From: Stutzerimonas stutzeri
Lineage (GTDB): Bacteria; Pseudomonadota; Gammaproteobacteria; Pseudomonadales; Pseudomonadaceae
Reading direction: 5' to 3'
NCBI RefSeq assembly: GCF_038561965.1
Contig: NZ_CP139348.1
Coordinates: forward strand, 4,278,001-4,342,000
Length of the DNA stretch: 64,000 nt
Shown: positions 33,390 to 41,956 of the stretch, piece after piece
Layout: every line of letters begins with the position of its first letter
How positions within the stretch are numbered: position 1 is the stretch's first letter
Notes under the pieces: generated by a model
Database searches by the model: none
What the model saw: only the letters and a program-made list of their open reading frames with translations
What the model was told of the DNA's origin: nothing
Translations under genes and position numbers: made by a program

Positions 33390-34778
33390 TCAACCGTCTT
33401 CGCGCTCACCCAATCGCCGGTAAAGCGTGCGCCGTCCGATGCCGAGCAAGGCCGCAGCGCGGCGCTTGTTGCCATCCACCAGTTTCAGTACGTGCTCGAT
33501 ATAGCGCTGCTCCAGCTCCTCGAGCGTCGGCAGCAGCGGGCCGTCGCTGAGCTGGGCGAGCAGCTCGGCGCCAGCGCTGTGAGCGTTGTCATCGCGATAG
33601 TCGGCGATGCGAGTGGGCAGGTGTTCCAGCTCGATGCTGCGCCCGTGACAAAAGGTCACCGCGCGTTCGATGGCATTCTGCAGCTCGCGCACATTGCCGG
33701 GGAACGGGTAGCGCCGCAGTTGCGCCAGCACCGCCGGTGCCAGGCCACGAACCGGACGCCCGCTGCGCGCGGCGAAATGGGCGACGAAACCGGCAGCCAG
33801 CAGCTCGAGGTCCTCCTCGCGATCACGCAGCGGCGGCACCTGCAGGATGAAGGTCTCCAGGCGGAAGAACAGGTCTTCGCGAAAGGCTTCGCGCCCCGCC
33901 TCGGTTTCCAGCGGGCGGTTGCTGGCGGCGATGATGCGCACATCCACCGTAAGCTCACGCTCGGCACCCACCGGGCGGATCGTGCCTTCCTGTAGCACAC
34001 GGAGGAGTTTGGCCTGCAGCGGCAGCGGCATCTCGCCGATCTCGTCGAGAAACAGCGTGCCACCGTCGGCCTGCTGGAACAGCCCCTTGTGCGCACGGTT
34101 GGCACCGGTGAAAGCGCCGGCGACATGGCCAAAGAATTCGCTTTCGAGCAACTCGGCCGGCAACCCCGCGCAATTGATCGCCAGAAACGGCCGGTTCGCA
34201 CGTTCACTTTCCGCGTGTACGGCACGGGCGACCAGTTCCTTGCCGGTGCCACTCTCGCCGATCACCAGTACCGGCCCTTCGGCACGGGCGAGCTGGCGGA
34301 TCTGATCGAACAACCCGCGCATCACCCGGCTGCGGCCAAGCATGCCGTGAAAGCGATCGTCGCTGAGCAGCTGCTGGAAGCGCCGCACCTCGTCGCGCAG
34401 GCGTCGCGTCTCCAGCGCGCGGGCCACCGCCAGGCCAAAATGTTCGAGGTCCAGCGGCTTGGTAAGGAACTCGTCGGCGCCCTCCTTGAGCGCCGCCACC
34501 GCCTGCTGGATGCTGCCGAACGCGGTGATCACCAGAAACGCCGGCGCCGCCTGCATGGTCTTGACCCGCCGCAGCAGCGCCATGCCATCGGCGCCGGGCA
34601 GGCGCAGGTCGCTGACCACCAGCGCCGGCTCCCAGCTCTCCAGCGAGCCAACCGCCTCCTCTGCGCTGGCCAACGCTCGCACCTGCAAGCCGCGGTCTTC
34701 CAGCTCCTCGACCAGCAACTGCCGCAGGCTGTCATCGTCCTCGACCAGCAGGACTCGCTCCTGCGTCACCTCAGTCAT
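33390..34778 (-). CDS. NtrC-family sigma-54-dependent response regulator
   Basis: This 462-residue regulator has a receiver domain (acidic VEDDDS, phospho-Asp in LVVSDLRLPGADG), an AAA+ domain with Walker A GESGTGKE, the sigma-54 contact loop GAFTGA (in FGHVAGAFTGANRAHKG) and Walker B GGTLFLDEIGE, and a Fis-type C-terminal helix-turn-helix (NKRRAAALLGIGRRTLYRRL). All functional residues for sigma-54 activation are visible. The start at 34778 (MTEVTQERVLL) follows AGGAGG and overlaps the kinase stop by 8 nt; an upstream ATG is inside the kinase shadow. Target genes are unknown. Confidence 0.9.
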   Translation of the reverse strand: MTEVTQERVLLVEDDDSLRQLLVEELEDRGLQVRALASAEEAVGSLESWEPALVVSDLRLPGADGMALLRRVKTMQAAPAFLVITAFGSIQQAVAALKEGADEFLTKPLDLEHFGLAVARALETRRLRDEVRRFQQLLSDDRFHGMLGRSRVMRGLFDQIRQLARAEGPVLVIGESGTGKELVARAVHAESERANRPFLAINCAGLPAELLESEFFGHVAGAFTGANRAHKGLFQQADGGTLFLDEIGEMPLPLQAKLLRVLQEGTIRPVGAERELTVDVRIIAASNRPLETEAGREAFREDLFFRLETFILQVPPLRDREEDLELLAAGFVAHFAARSGRPVRGLAPAVLAQLRRYPFPGNVRELQNAIERAVTFCHGRSIELEHLPTRIADYRDDNAHSAGAELLAQLSDGPLLPTLEELEQRYIEHVLKLVDGNKRRAAALLGIGRRTLYRRLGEREDG

Positions 34779-36252
34779 GCTCGACCTCCTCGTCAATCAA
34801 CGGCAGTGCGATACGGAAGGCCGCGCCCGGCAGGCTGCCGTCGACCAGCTCGATACGTCCACCACACTCGCCCACCACGCCATGGGCCACTGCCAGCCCC
34901 AGCCCACTGCCCTCGCCCACCGGCTTGGTGGTGAAAAACGGCTCGAACAGCGCCGCGCGATTCGCCTCGACAACGCCGGGGCCATCGTCCTCAACCTGCA
35001 ACATCAGCTCATCGCCGTCGCGCCACCAGCGCAGCCGCACCAGCCCGCCCGGGCTGGCCTGGGCGGCATTGCGCAGCAGATTGGTCAGCGCCTGCTCGAA
35101 ACGCGGCGGGTCGACACGGCAATAAAGCGTTTGCCCCGGCGCCAACAGCTCCAGGCAAACCTGCAGCGCGGCGAGTTCGTCAGCCACCGCCGCAGCCGCC
35201 GAATGCACCAGCACCTCGGCGGGAACCTTGCGCGGAGGCGAACCGGCGGCGCGGCCGAAATCCAGCAGCTGACGGACAATGGCGCTCAGCCGCGCCACTT
35301 GCTGGCGAATCTGCAACAGCGCGCGGCGATGGGCTTCGGCCAGGTCGTCGTCGCGCAACACCCGCTGCGCCTTGCCATCAATCACGCTGAGCGGGCTGCC
35401 CAGCTCATGCGCCACGCCGGCCGCCAACCGCCCCACCGCCGCCAGTTGCTGACTCTGGCGCAGGCGTGCCTGCAGCTGCTCCTCGCGGGCCTGCTGCTCG
35501 GCCACTTGCCGTTCGGCGGCGGCGATGCTGTCGAGCATCTGATTCAACGCGCCGGACAGCACGACGATTTCCTGCGGCCCGCTACGCGGTGCACGATGCT
35601 CGCGCTCGCCGGCCGCGACGCGCTCCATGCTGCGCGCCAGCTGCTGGAGATGCTTGCCCACGGCAGAGCGGTGGCCAAGCAGGATCACCACCAGCGCCAC
35701 CCCGGCCAGCAAGCCGCCCAGGCCCGCGGCGATCAGGCGTAGACGGCGAATGTCCTGCTCGAAATCGCCCCAGCGTCGGGTGACCTGCAGCAGGCCGTTG
35801 ATCTGCCCACCGCTCTCTTCCAGCGGGACGAAATAGGAATAAACCGGGCGGCCATTGATGCGCTGATAGGTGCCGGTCAGCTCGCCACCGGCGGTGAGCT
35901 GCTGGATCGCCGACTCGTCCTGATCCGGCTCCACCGCGCCGGCATAGGCTGCGAGCTTGCCGTCGCGATCGTAGACATAGGCGCCATACACACGACCGAC
36001 GCCAAGCACGGATTCCAGCACCTGCTGCAGCGTGCGCTCGTGATTCTTCTCCAGACTGGCACTCAGCGGCAGACGTACCGCCCGCGCCACCAGTTCGACC
36101 TCGGCCTGCAGGCGCCGCTCGCTGTTGCGCTCGACGGTCCAGAGCACCACCGAACTGAAGCCGAACATGATCGCCATTAGCGGCACGACGACCTTGAGCA
36201 GGAGCGCGCCGCGCAGGCTGGAGGGGCGTTGCCAGATTGATACATGTGTCAT
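34771..36252 (-). CDS. Sensor histidine kinase paired with the NtrC-type regulator
   Basis: This 493-residue membrane kinase has TM1 (LLLKVVVPLMAIMFGFSSVVLWTVE), a periplasmic domain (YVYDRDGKLAAYAGAV, YSYFVPLEESGGQINGLLQVTRR), TM2 (LIAAGLGGLLAGVALVVILLG), HAMP, a coiled linker, DHp with GVAHELGSPLSVIDGKAQ (phospho-His) and HATPase with NLLRNAAQA, EDDGPGV and GSGLGLAVAHGVV. It should phosphorylate the downstream sigma-54 regulator, with which it overlaps by 8 nt. The ligand is unknown. It is divergent from the DUF4168 gene, with 143 nt between starts. Confidence 0.9.
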   Translation of the reverse strand: MTHVSIWQRPSSLRGALLLKVVVPLMAIMFGFSSVVLWTVERNSERRLQAEVELVARAVRLPLSASLEKNHERTLQQVLESVLGVGRVYGAYVYDRDGKLAAYAGAVEPDQDESAIQQLTAGGELTGTYQRINGRPVYSYFVPLEESGGQINGLLQVTRRWGDFEQDIRRLRLIAAGLGGLLAGVALVVILLGHRSAVGKHLQQLARSMERVAAGEREHRAPRSGPQEIVVLSGALNQMLDSIAAAERQVAEQQAREEQLQARLRQSQQLAAVGRLAAGVAHELGSPLSVIDGKAQRVLRDDDLAEAHRRALLQIRQQVARLSAIVRQLLDFGRAAGSPPRKVPAEVLVHSAAAAVADELAALQVCLELLAPGQTLYCRVDPPRFEQALTNLLRNAAQASPGGLVRLRWWRDGDELMLQVEDDGPGVVEANRAALFEPFFTTKPVGEGSGLGLAVAHGVVGECGGRIELVDGSLPGAAFRIALPLIDEEVEHD

Positions 36253-36395
36253 ATAGGCACACTACAGAGACGTTTTTTATCGGTCCACCCTGCTCCGACG
36301 AAACGAACAAATGCTTCAATAACAATTAGTTAGCATGATCAGGCAAAACTGGCACGGCTGCTGCACCAACGAATGCGTCTTTAACCGAAGCAGGA

Positions 36396-36794
36396 ATGAA
36401 CATGACCCAGCACAACGCTCGTCTCGCCTTCGCCGGAATCTTCTCGCTGTTCCTCGGCCTGGCCGCCCCCCTTGCATCGGCGCAATCAGCCAGCCCCGCA
36501 CCCACTGCCCAGCCGGCAGCCGGCGCACAGGCGCAGCAGTTCAGTGAAAAGAAACTGGAGAACTTCGCCGAATCACTTGGCGAGATCATGGAGATCCGCG
36601 AGGAATTCACCGGCAAGCTGCAAAAGACCGAAGACGCCGACAAGGCCCGCGAGCTTCAGCAGCAAGCCAACGAGAAGATGCTTGGTGTGATCGAGGAAAA
36701 AGACATCAGCATCGACGAGTACAACGCCATCAACGAAGCCGTGCAGACCGACCCGGAACTGCGCAACCGCGTGATCGCGATGATGCAGCAGTGA
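36396..36794 (+). CDS. Exported DUF4168 protein
   Basis: This 132-residue protein has a signal peptide (NARLAFAGIFSLFLGLAAPLASA) followed by a Ala/Pro/Gln linker and a charged, helical DUF4168 domain (FSEKKLENFAESLGEIMEIREEFTGKLQ...ISIDEYNAINEAVQTDPELRNRVIAMMQ). DUF4168 proteins are small secreted helical proteins of unknown function. It is monocistronic: the bidirectional terminator at 36846 follows the stop. Confidence 0.82.
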   Translation: MNMTQHNARLAFAGIFSLFLGLAAPLASAQSASPAPTAQPAAGAQAQQFSEKKLENFAESLGEIMEIREEFTGKLQKTEDADKARELQQQANEKMLGVIEEKDISIDEYNAINEAVQTDPELRNRVIAMMQQ

Positions 36795-36845
36795 TTACAT
36801 CACCGACACCGCGCGGCGCTGCCTGAGGCGGCTCGCGCAGAGTGA

Positions 36846-36884
36846 AAAAAAGCCCCGCAGCGCTGACGCCTGCGGGGCTTTTTC
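36846..36884. terminator. Bidirectional Rho-independent terminator
   Basis: AGCCCCGCAG (36851-36860) and CTGCGGGGCT (36870-36879) pair perfectly over 10 bp around a 9-nt loop, with A-rich and T-rich flanks that extend the stem and give T tracts in both directions. It lies between the converging DUF4168 gene and the binding-protein gene ending at 36919. Confidence 0.88.
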
Positions 36885-36918
36885 ATGCGGAGTGGCTCGA
36901 CGCTGTCGTCGCCTGCCG

Positions 36919-37647
36919 TCAAGGCTGCCCGGCCATGATCCGCGCCACTTCGCCTTCGGCATGCAGGTGCTCGAAAGCGGCCTGGGTGCGCAGCACGATG
37001 TCGTCGTCGGTCTGGCGGCTGTAGGCCATGTAGAGCTGTGTGGAGGTGTGGGGGCTGAAGGCTTTCTCGACGCGGGAAGGGTCCACGCCGGCTTCGTTGC
37101 AAAGGGTGAGCATGTCCTGCTCGGGCATCGGCAAAAGATCGACCTGACCGTTGAGCAGGCGTTTGAAGTTGTCGCTGTTGTGTGCGGTCACGACGATTTT
37201 GGTAAACCCATTGGCTTGCAGGAACTGGTGGCGTACATCTTCGCGCAGCACGCCGATCCGGTAGGCCTTTGCCGCATCGAGATCGGGCACTTCGATGTCG
37301 TCCCGCTCATGCAGCCTGTAGAAGTGGTATTCGATTCGCATGACCTCGCCCACCCAGCGAAACAGTTCTTCGCGTTCGGACGTGCGCGCGATCAGGTAGA
37401 TCAGCACACCGGGCTCACGCAGCGCCATGTCATACGCCCGTGCCCAGGGGTAGAGGCTGACCTGGTAGTCGTTCAGGCCCGCGCGCTGCAACGTTGCCTC
37501 GACCACCCTGCTTGCGGTGCCGGCCACCTGGCCTTCGAGCAGATAACTGTAGGCAGTTTCCTCGGTCACCACCCGCAACGGCTCGGCCTGCGCGGTGAAA
37601 CCCAGGAATGCGATGAGTAAGGCGATCCAGGCGAACGAGTGCATCAT
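36919..37647 (-). CDS. Orphan periplasmic solute-binding protein (family 3), downstream of a GGDEF gene
   Basis: This 242-residue exported protein has a signal peptide (MMHSFAWIALLIAFLGFTAQA) and a bilobed family-3 binding domain (LRVVTEETAYSYLLEGQVAGTASRVVEATLQRAGLNDYQVSLYPWARAYDMAL). It is a clear paralog of the binding protein at 39004 (both contain PWARAYD-AL and VLIY-IART--RE-LF-W-G). There are no ABC transporter genes nearby, and it lies 16 nt downstream of a GGDEF gene in the same operon, suggesting sensing. The start at 37647 follows TGAGGA; the ORF opens upstream in shadow sequence. Confidence 0.82.
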   Translation of the reverse strand: MMHSFAWIALLIAFLGFTAQAEPLRVVTEETAYSYLLEGQVAGTASRVVEATLQRAGLNDYQVSLYPWARAYDMALREPGVLIYLIARTSEREELFRWVGEVMRIEYHFYRLHERDDIEVPDLDAAKAYRIGVLREDVRHQFLQANGFTKIVVTAHNSDNFKRLLNGQVDLLPMPEQDMLTLCNEAGVDPSRVEKAFSPHTSTQLYMAYSRQTDDDIVLRTQAAFEHLHAEGEVARIMAGQP

Positions 37648-37663
37648 GCAGTTCCTCAGGCAA

Positions 37664-39007
37664 TCAGGCGGATATGCAATTGCGGCCATGGGTCTTGGCC
37701 CGGTAGAGGGCCTCGTCCGCACGGCGCAGCAGTTGATCGAATTGGTCCATGGTGTCCGGCTCGAGTGCGGCCAGGCCGATGCTCAGCGTCAGATAGGGCG
37801 AAACGGCCGAGTCCTCGTGGAGCAGTTCTCGCTCGGCCAGGCGCTGCTGCAAGCGCACCGCCGCGCGCCACGCCGTTTCGGCATCGACGCCAGGCAACAG
37901 CACGACGAACTCCTCGCCACCGAGCCGCGCGACCACTTCACCGGCACGGGCGAAGACTGACTTCAGGGTGTCGGCGACCATGCGCAGGCACAGGTCACCC
38001 TGGGCGTGTCCATAGCGGTCGTTGTAGCGTTTGAAGAAGTCGACGTCGCACATCAGCACCGTCAAGGGCTGGTCCTGCCGCAAGGCGCGGCGGAATTCGA
38101 CCTCCTTGATCTCGTCGAACTGGCGACGGTTGGCCAGGCCGGTAAGCGGATCACTACGAGAGAGCTCTTCGAGCTGCACGTTGGCGGCACGCAATTCGGC
38201 GGTGCGCTCCTCTACCAGTTCGGCTAGCCGATCACGATGCGCTGCCAGGGCCACCTCGTCCTGATGCTGCCGCTCGAGATAGGCCGAGAGTTTTGCCTGC
38301 AGCCCATTGACGCCGCCCTCGAGCATGCTGAGTTCGTCGTGCCGCTTCGGCGAGCGATCGAGACGCAGGCTGTGATCGAGGTTGTCCGGTGTCAGGCGGG
38401 TCAGATGCCGAGCGATGCGCCGCACGTGCAGGGTGACGGTGCGGTTGAACATCCACATGATCAACCCGGCCAGCAAAAGCGACTGGATAACCTGCGTAAT
38501 GATGATATCGGCCACTTCGGCCAGCATTCGCTCCCAGAGCAGCTCTTCGTTGCCTTCCAGCGTCAGCTCCCCGACCGTTTCACTGACGCCGGCGTATGGC
38601 TCGTAACTCAGCAGATGCCTCAGCCGCGGCGCGTGGTGTTCGCTCGGCTGTTCGGGACGCTCACGCCGGATGATTTCCGGCTCGCGCCCGGCACGGATGA
38701 TCTGCAGTTCGACTCGCCCGATGGGCGCGGCCGTCACGACGCTGTCTAGCTGGGTTTGCAGGGCATCGCTGTCCATTTCCCAGATCGCCTTGGCCAGGGT
38801 GCTGCGAAACACCTGATCGATCAGCGCCAGTTCATCGTTCATCTCGGCCAGATTGCCCTGCCAGGCCGTCCAGGTACGCAGCCCCACGGTGGCCAGCGTG
38901 AACAAAAGGCAGAAGCCCAGGGTGGCCAATACCAGCCGGCGGCCGAGCGAACCGACCGGGCGCGGTGCGGGCTCGCTAGCTGCCGGGGCCGAAGAGCCGT
39001 CGTTCAT
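37664..39007 (-). CDS. Membrane diguanylate cyclase (GGDEF)
   Basis: This 447-residue protein has TM1 (LGRRLVLATLGFCLLFTLATVGL), a periplasmic helical sensor region (LIDQVFRSTLAKAIWEMDSDALQTQLDSVV), TM2 (IIITQVIQSLLLAGLIMWMF), HAMP, a coiled linker (LAELVEERTAELRAANVQLEEL) and a GGDEF domain with an intact GGEEF active site (RLGGEEFVVLLPG) after DPLTGLANRRQFDE. It should make c-di-GMP. It overlaps the upstream binding-protein stop by 4 nt and precedes another binding-protein gene, so the operon is binding protein - cyclase - binding protein. I used the ATG at 39007; the ATG at 39016 is possible. Confidence 0.88.
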   Translation of the reverse strand: MNDGSSAPAASEPAPRPVGSLGRRLVLATLGFCLLFTLATVGLRTWTAWQGNLAEMNDELALIDQVFRSTLAKAIWEMDSDALQTQLDSVVTAAPIGRVELQIIRAGREPEIIRRERPEQPSEHHAPRLRHLLSYEPYAGVSETVGELTLEGNEELLWERMLAEVADIIITQVIQSLLLAGLIMWMFNRTVTLHVRRIARHLTRLTPDNLDHSLRLDRSPKRHDELSMLEGGVNGLQAKLSAYLERQHQDEVALAAHRDRLAELVEERTAELRAANVQLEELSRSDPLTGLANRRQFDEIKEVEFRRALRQDQPLTVLMCDVDFFKRYNDRYGHAQGDLCLRMVADTLKSVFARAGEVVARLGGEEFVVLLPGVDAETAWRAAVRLQQRLAERELLHEDSAVSPYLTLSIGLAALEPDTMDQFDQLLRRADEALYRAKTHGRNCISA

Positions 39008-39768
39008 TTCAACCATTTCGCAGCAATCGCATCGTAGCGACCGTCGGCGCGCACACGCTCTAGGGCCAGACGAAAGCGCTCGACCACCTCGTCCGGAGTC
39101 TTGCGGCTGAAGGCCATGCACAAGCCTTCAGCACCGCCGAGGTCGTCGAGGTTCAGTTGCGCCACTGCGGTTTCGTCAGGATTCCCGCTGGCCTGCCGCA
39201 CCAGGTAATGGGCGTTGAGCTCGTTGGATATCCAAAGGTCCACCCGGCCCGCCTTGAGCTTTTCGTAGTTGTGCTCGTATTTGTTGCTCGATTGCAGGTT
39301 GCGTCCGATGACGAAACCCTTGTCGACCAGATACTGCTCGCCGACATCCGCTTTCACCGTGGCGATTTGGTAACGCCGGGCGTCATCGAGGCTTTTCAGG
39401 TCGAACAGGGTGCCCGGCAGGGAAAACAGGTACCAGCGCGTCGGCGCTATGACGCCGATCCATTTGAACAGCGCTTCGCGCTGGGGGGTACGTGCGATGG
39501 AGTAGATCAGCACGTTCTCGCTGTTGAGCGCGATGTCGTAAGCCCGCGCCCAAGGCATCGACTGGATGCGCGCCTCTTCGCCCGCCTCTTCGAGCACGGC
39601 CTGCACAACCTCGGTGCCCATGCCGGTCAACTTGCCATCGACGGTCATGTTGTAGGGCGGCAATTCCTCGGTGACGGCGGTGATGGTATGCCCCGCCAGC
39701 GCACCCGATACCCAGCACAGCACCAGGGCGGGCAGCAACCTGACAAGGCGAACCGGCGTCGTTTTCAT
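39004..39768 (-). CDS. Orphan periplasmic solute-binding protein (family 3), first gene of a GGDEF operon
   Basis: This 254-residue exported protein has a signal peptide (MKTTPVRLVRLLPALVLCWVSGALA) and a family-3 binding domain (HTITAVTEELPPYNMTVDGKLTGMGTEVVQAVLEEAGEEARIQSMPWARAYDIALNSENVLIYSIARTPQREALFKWIG). It overlaps the GGDEF start by 4 nt and is a paralog of the operon's third gene. No permease or ATPase is present. The likely role is ligand capture for the cyclase's periplasmic domain. The start at 39768 was chosen by the signal peptide; upstream in-frame sequence is low quality. Confidence 0.84.
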   Translation of the reverse strand: MKTTPVRLVRLLPALVLCWVSGALAGHTITAVTEELPPYNMTVDGKLTGMGTEVVQAVLEEAGEEARIQSMPWARAYDIALNSENVLIYSIARTPQREALFKWIGVIAPTRWYLFSLPGTLFDLKSLDDARRYQIATVKADVGEQYLVDKGFVIGRNLQSSNKYEHNYEKLKAGRVDLWISNELNAHYLVRQASGNPDETAVAQLNLDDLGGAEGLCMAFSRKTPDEVVERFRLALERVRADGRYDAIAAKWLK

Positions 39769-40149
39769 GAGGCAATCCCCAACGGCGCATGGCACCGGGC
39801 AGCGAATCAAAGCGCGGCATCGGCGACGCCACCCCTTGCCGTCGGGCAAGTCCCTCTTTTTCGGCGTTCGGCCCTGAAACTTCAACCCCCGGAGCCAAGC
39901 CGTGTTTCCCGCAGGCCTATTACCGACGAGTGGTGCGCCGCGCCGATGTCGCCGGCCGCTGCAAGCCGGCCTGGAACATGGCATCGACCGTTACGGCCGT
40001 GGCGCCGATTTCGTACCGCAGCGCGGCAAGCCGCGTTGGCTCACCGAGCCGCGCTGGCGAGCAGAACCAACCGGTCAGGCACCCAGAGCCAGCATCGCGA
40101 AATTGCCGGTGGTAGAGTCGGCGCTGCCTCTTTGATCACCGGAGAACAC
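39769..40149. other. Intergenic region between the GGDEF operon and the DUF2147 gene
   Basis: This 381-bp divergent region must hold promoters for both sides. Short ORFs here are Arg/Pro-rich and not protein-like. On the minus strand it contains GAAAAAGAGGGAC and a GCCCGACGGC segment that could fold, but I see no known riboswitch core. A ribosome site (GGAG, six bases before the ATG) for the DUF2147 gene lies at its right end. Confidence 0.4.
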
Positions 40150-40596
40150 ATGCGCTCACTGTTCAACGCCATGCTGCTGGCCCTGCCCCTTTCGCTGTCT
40201 TCGCTGGCCCTGGCTGCCGAATCGCCTGCCGGCCGCTGGCAGACCATTGACGACGAAACCGGCAAACCCAAGTCCATCGTCGAGATCCAGCAAGCCGGTG
40301 ACGGCACGCTGAGCGGCCAGGTTGCGCAAATACTCAAGTCGGATCACGGGGCCAACCCGCTGTGCAGTGAATGCGAGGGGGACCGCAAGGACCAGCCCAT
40401 CACCGGCATGACCATCCTCTGGGACCTCAAACCAGACGGCGAGCAGGCCTGGAGCAACGGCACCATTCTCGACCCGGCGAAGGGCAAGACCTACCGCGCC
40501 AAAGCGAAGCTGCTGGATGGCGGCGACAAGCTGGAAGTGCGTGGCTACATCGGCATCGAGGCGCTGGGCCGCACCCAGACCTGGATTCGTCAGTAA
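40150..40596 (+). CDS. Exported DUF2147 protein
   Basis: This 148-residue protein has a signal peptide (MRSLFNAMLLALPLSLSSLALA) and a DUF2147 domain: SPAGRWQTIDDETGKPKSIVEIQQAGDGTLSGQVAQILKSD, a cysteine pair (NPLCSECEGDRKDQPITGMTILWDLK), and KTYRAKAKLLDGGDKLEVRGYIGIEALGRTQTWIR. The family is lipocalin-like, exported, of unknown role. GGAGAACAC precedes the ATG at 40150. A beta-lactamase-fold hydrolase gene follows after 73 nt. Confidence 0.87.
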   Translation: MRSLFNAMLLALPLSLSSLALAAESPAGRWQTIDDETGKPKSIVEIQQAGDGTLSGQVAQILKSDHGANPLCSECEGDRKDQPITGMTILWDLKPDGEQAWSNGTILDPAKGKTYRAKAKLLDGGDKLEVRGYIGIEALGRTQTWIRQ

Positions 40597-40669
40597 GCTC
40601 ATCGCGCGGCGAAGCCCGGGCAGCTGCGACGGCGACGGCACGGTGCCGCGGCGTCAGGGTCGAATCACT

Positions 40670-41725
40670 ATGGCCTCGACTCCCCAGCGCTCGCGGCAGC
40701 GCCCATCTCTTTGCGTTCGCCACCTGCTCTACGCGACGTGGCTGCTACTGCTCAGCCCAATGGCCAGTGCCGACGTCAGACTCCAGGCGGCGCTCGGCCA
40801 GGCTGAACGACTCGCGCCGCTGGAAACCCTGATCATCGCCCAGCATGGGGAGGTGATCGCCGAGCACGGATACCGTGGCCACCGCACCACCGCGCCGACC
40901 AACATCAAGTCGGCATCCAAGTTGATCATCTCCGCATTGGTCGGGATCGCAATTGCCAAGGGCATTATCGAAGACGTCGAACAGCCCATCGCTGAGCTAC
41001 TGAAAACAGACTTGCCTGCCAACCCCGACCCGCGCCTGCAGCAGGTAACGGTGGGCAACCTGCTCAGCATGCAGGCCGGACTGGGCTCGACCTCCGGGCG
41101 CAACTACGGCGCCTGGGTGGCGAGCCGCAACTGGGTACGTGCGGCCCTGGCGCGACCGTTCGAGGCGGATCCCGGCGAGGCGATGATTTACTCCACCGGC
41201 TCCAGCCATCTGCTCTCGGCAATTCTCTCGCGGCGCAGCGGCGAGTCCACGCTGCAGCTGGCACGGCAATGGCTGGCACCACTCGAGGGGTTCGCCATCA
41301 GCGCCTGGACGCGCGATCCGCAGGGCATCTACCTGGGCGGCAACGAGATGGCGATGACGCCGCGCTCGCTGCTGGCATTCGGCGAGCTTTACCGTCGCGG
41401 CGGGCTTAGCGCATCCGGCGAGCGCTTACTCTCGGCCGACTGGATCGAAGCCTCCTGGACACCACGCACGCGCTCGCGCTACACCGGTCACGGCTATGGC
41501 TATGGCTGGTTCATCACCGAACTGGGCGGCGAACCGGTGCGCTACGGCTGGGGTTACGGCGGGCAGATGGTCTACGTGGTGCCCGGGCTCGAGATGACCG
41601 TGGTGATGACGTCCCACACCCAGCAACCCTCGAGCGGCGCCCAGGGTCACCGCGACGCGCTGCATCGGCTGCTCGGCGAGATTATTGGTGCGGTTCGAAG
41701 CAACACGCAGCCCGCCGAAGCGTAG
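40670..41725 (+). CDS. Serine hydrolase of the beta-lactamase/DD-peptidase fold
   Basis: This 351-residue protein has an N-terminal signal segment (HLLYATWLLLLSPMASA) and the class C beta-lactamase-like fold: SxxK motif SASK in NIKSASKLIISALVG, the Tyr-containing motif (IYSTGSSH), and a late HGYGYGWF / YGWGYGGQMVYVVPGLEM region. Such periplasmic serine hydrolases include esterases, DD-peptidases and D-amino-acid amidases; there is no evidence for resistance function. The start at 40670 is the first ATG giving the signal sequence; the ORF is open to 40517. Confidence 0.82.
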   Translation: MASTPQRSRQRPSLCVRHLLYATWLLLLSPMASADVRLQAALGQAERLAPLETLIIAQHGEVIAEHGYRGHRTTAPTNIKSASKLIISALVGIAIAKGIIEDVEQPIAELLKTDLPANPDPRLQQVTVGNLLSMQAGLGSTSGRNYGAWVASRNWVRAALARPFEADPGEAMIYSTGSSHLLSAILSRRSGESTLQLARQWLAPLEGFAISAWTRDPQGIYLGGNEMAMTPRSLLAFGELYRRGGLSASGERLLSADWIEASWTPRTRSRYTGHGYGYGWFITELGGEPVRYGWGYGGQMVYVVPGLEMTVVMTSHTQQPSSGAQGHRDALHRLLGEIIGAVRSNTQPAEA

Positions 41726-41956
41726 GTCGCCACCTTGGGCAGCTAACCCCACGGGCCTTCGCTATCACGTCGGCAGGGCGAATATCCCAGGCCCTGACCA
41801 CAAAGCGCTACTGCCGACGAACGGACCCTCCGCCCAGGCCGCCCTGCTCAAGTTGCCACATGGAGAGTCGATAACCAGGTAATCCATTGCAAGCGCAGTG
41901 GGATTGCCAGCGTCTCAAGCCCTGGCCTTAGTCGCCTCTTGAAGCGGGTCGCGTCC

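Noticed and set aside
39769..39900. c-di-GMP-I riboswitch upstream of the GGDEF operon
   Set aside because: A GAAAAAGAGGGAC stretch is suggestive on the minus strand, but the conserved riboswitch core and paired helices are not recognisable.
40670..41725. Beta-lactamase resistance gene
   Set aside because: Only the general serine-hydrolase fold motifs are visible; many esterases and peptidases share them.
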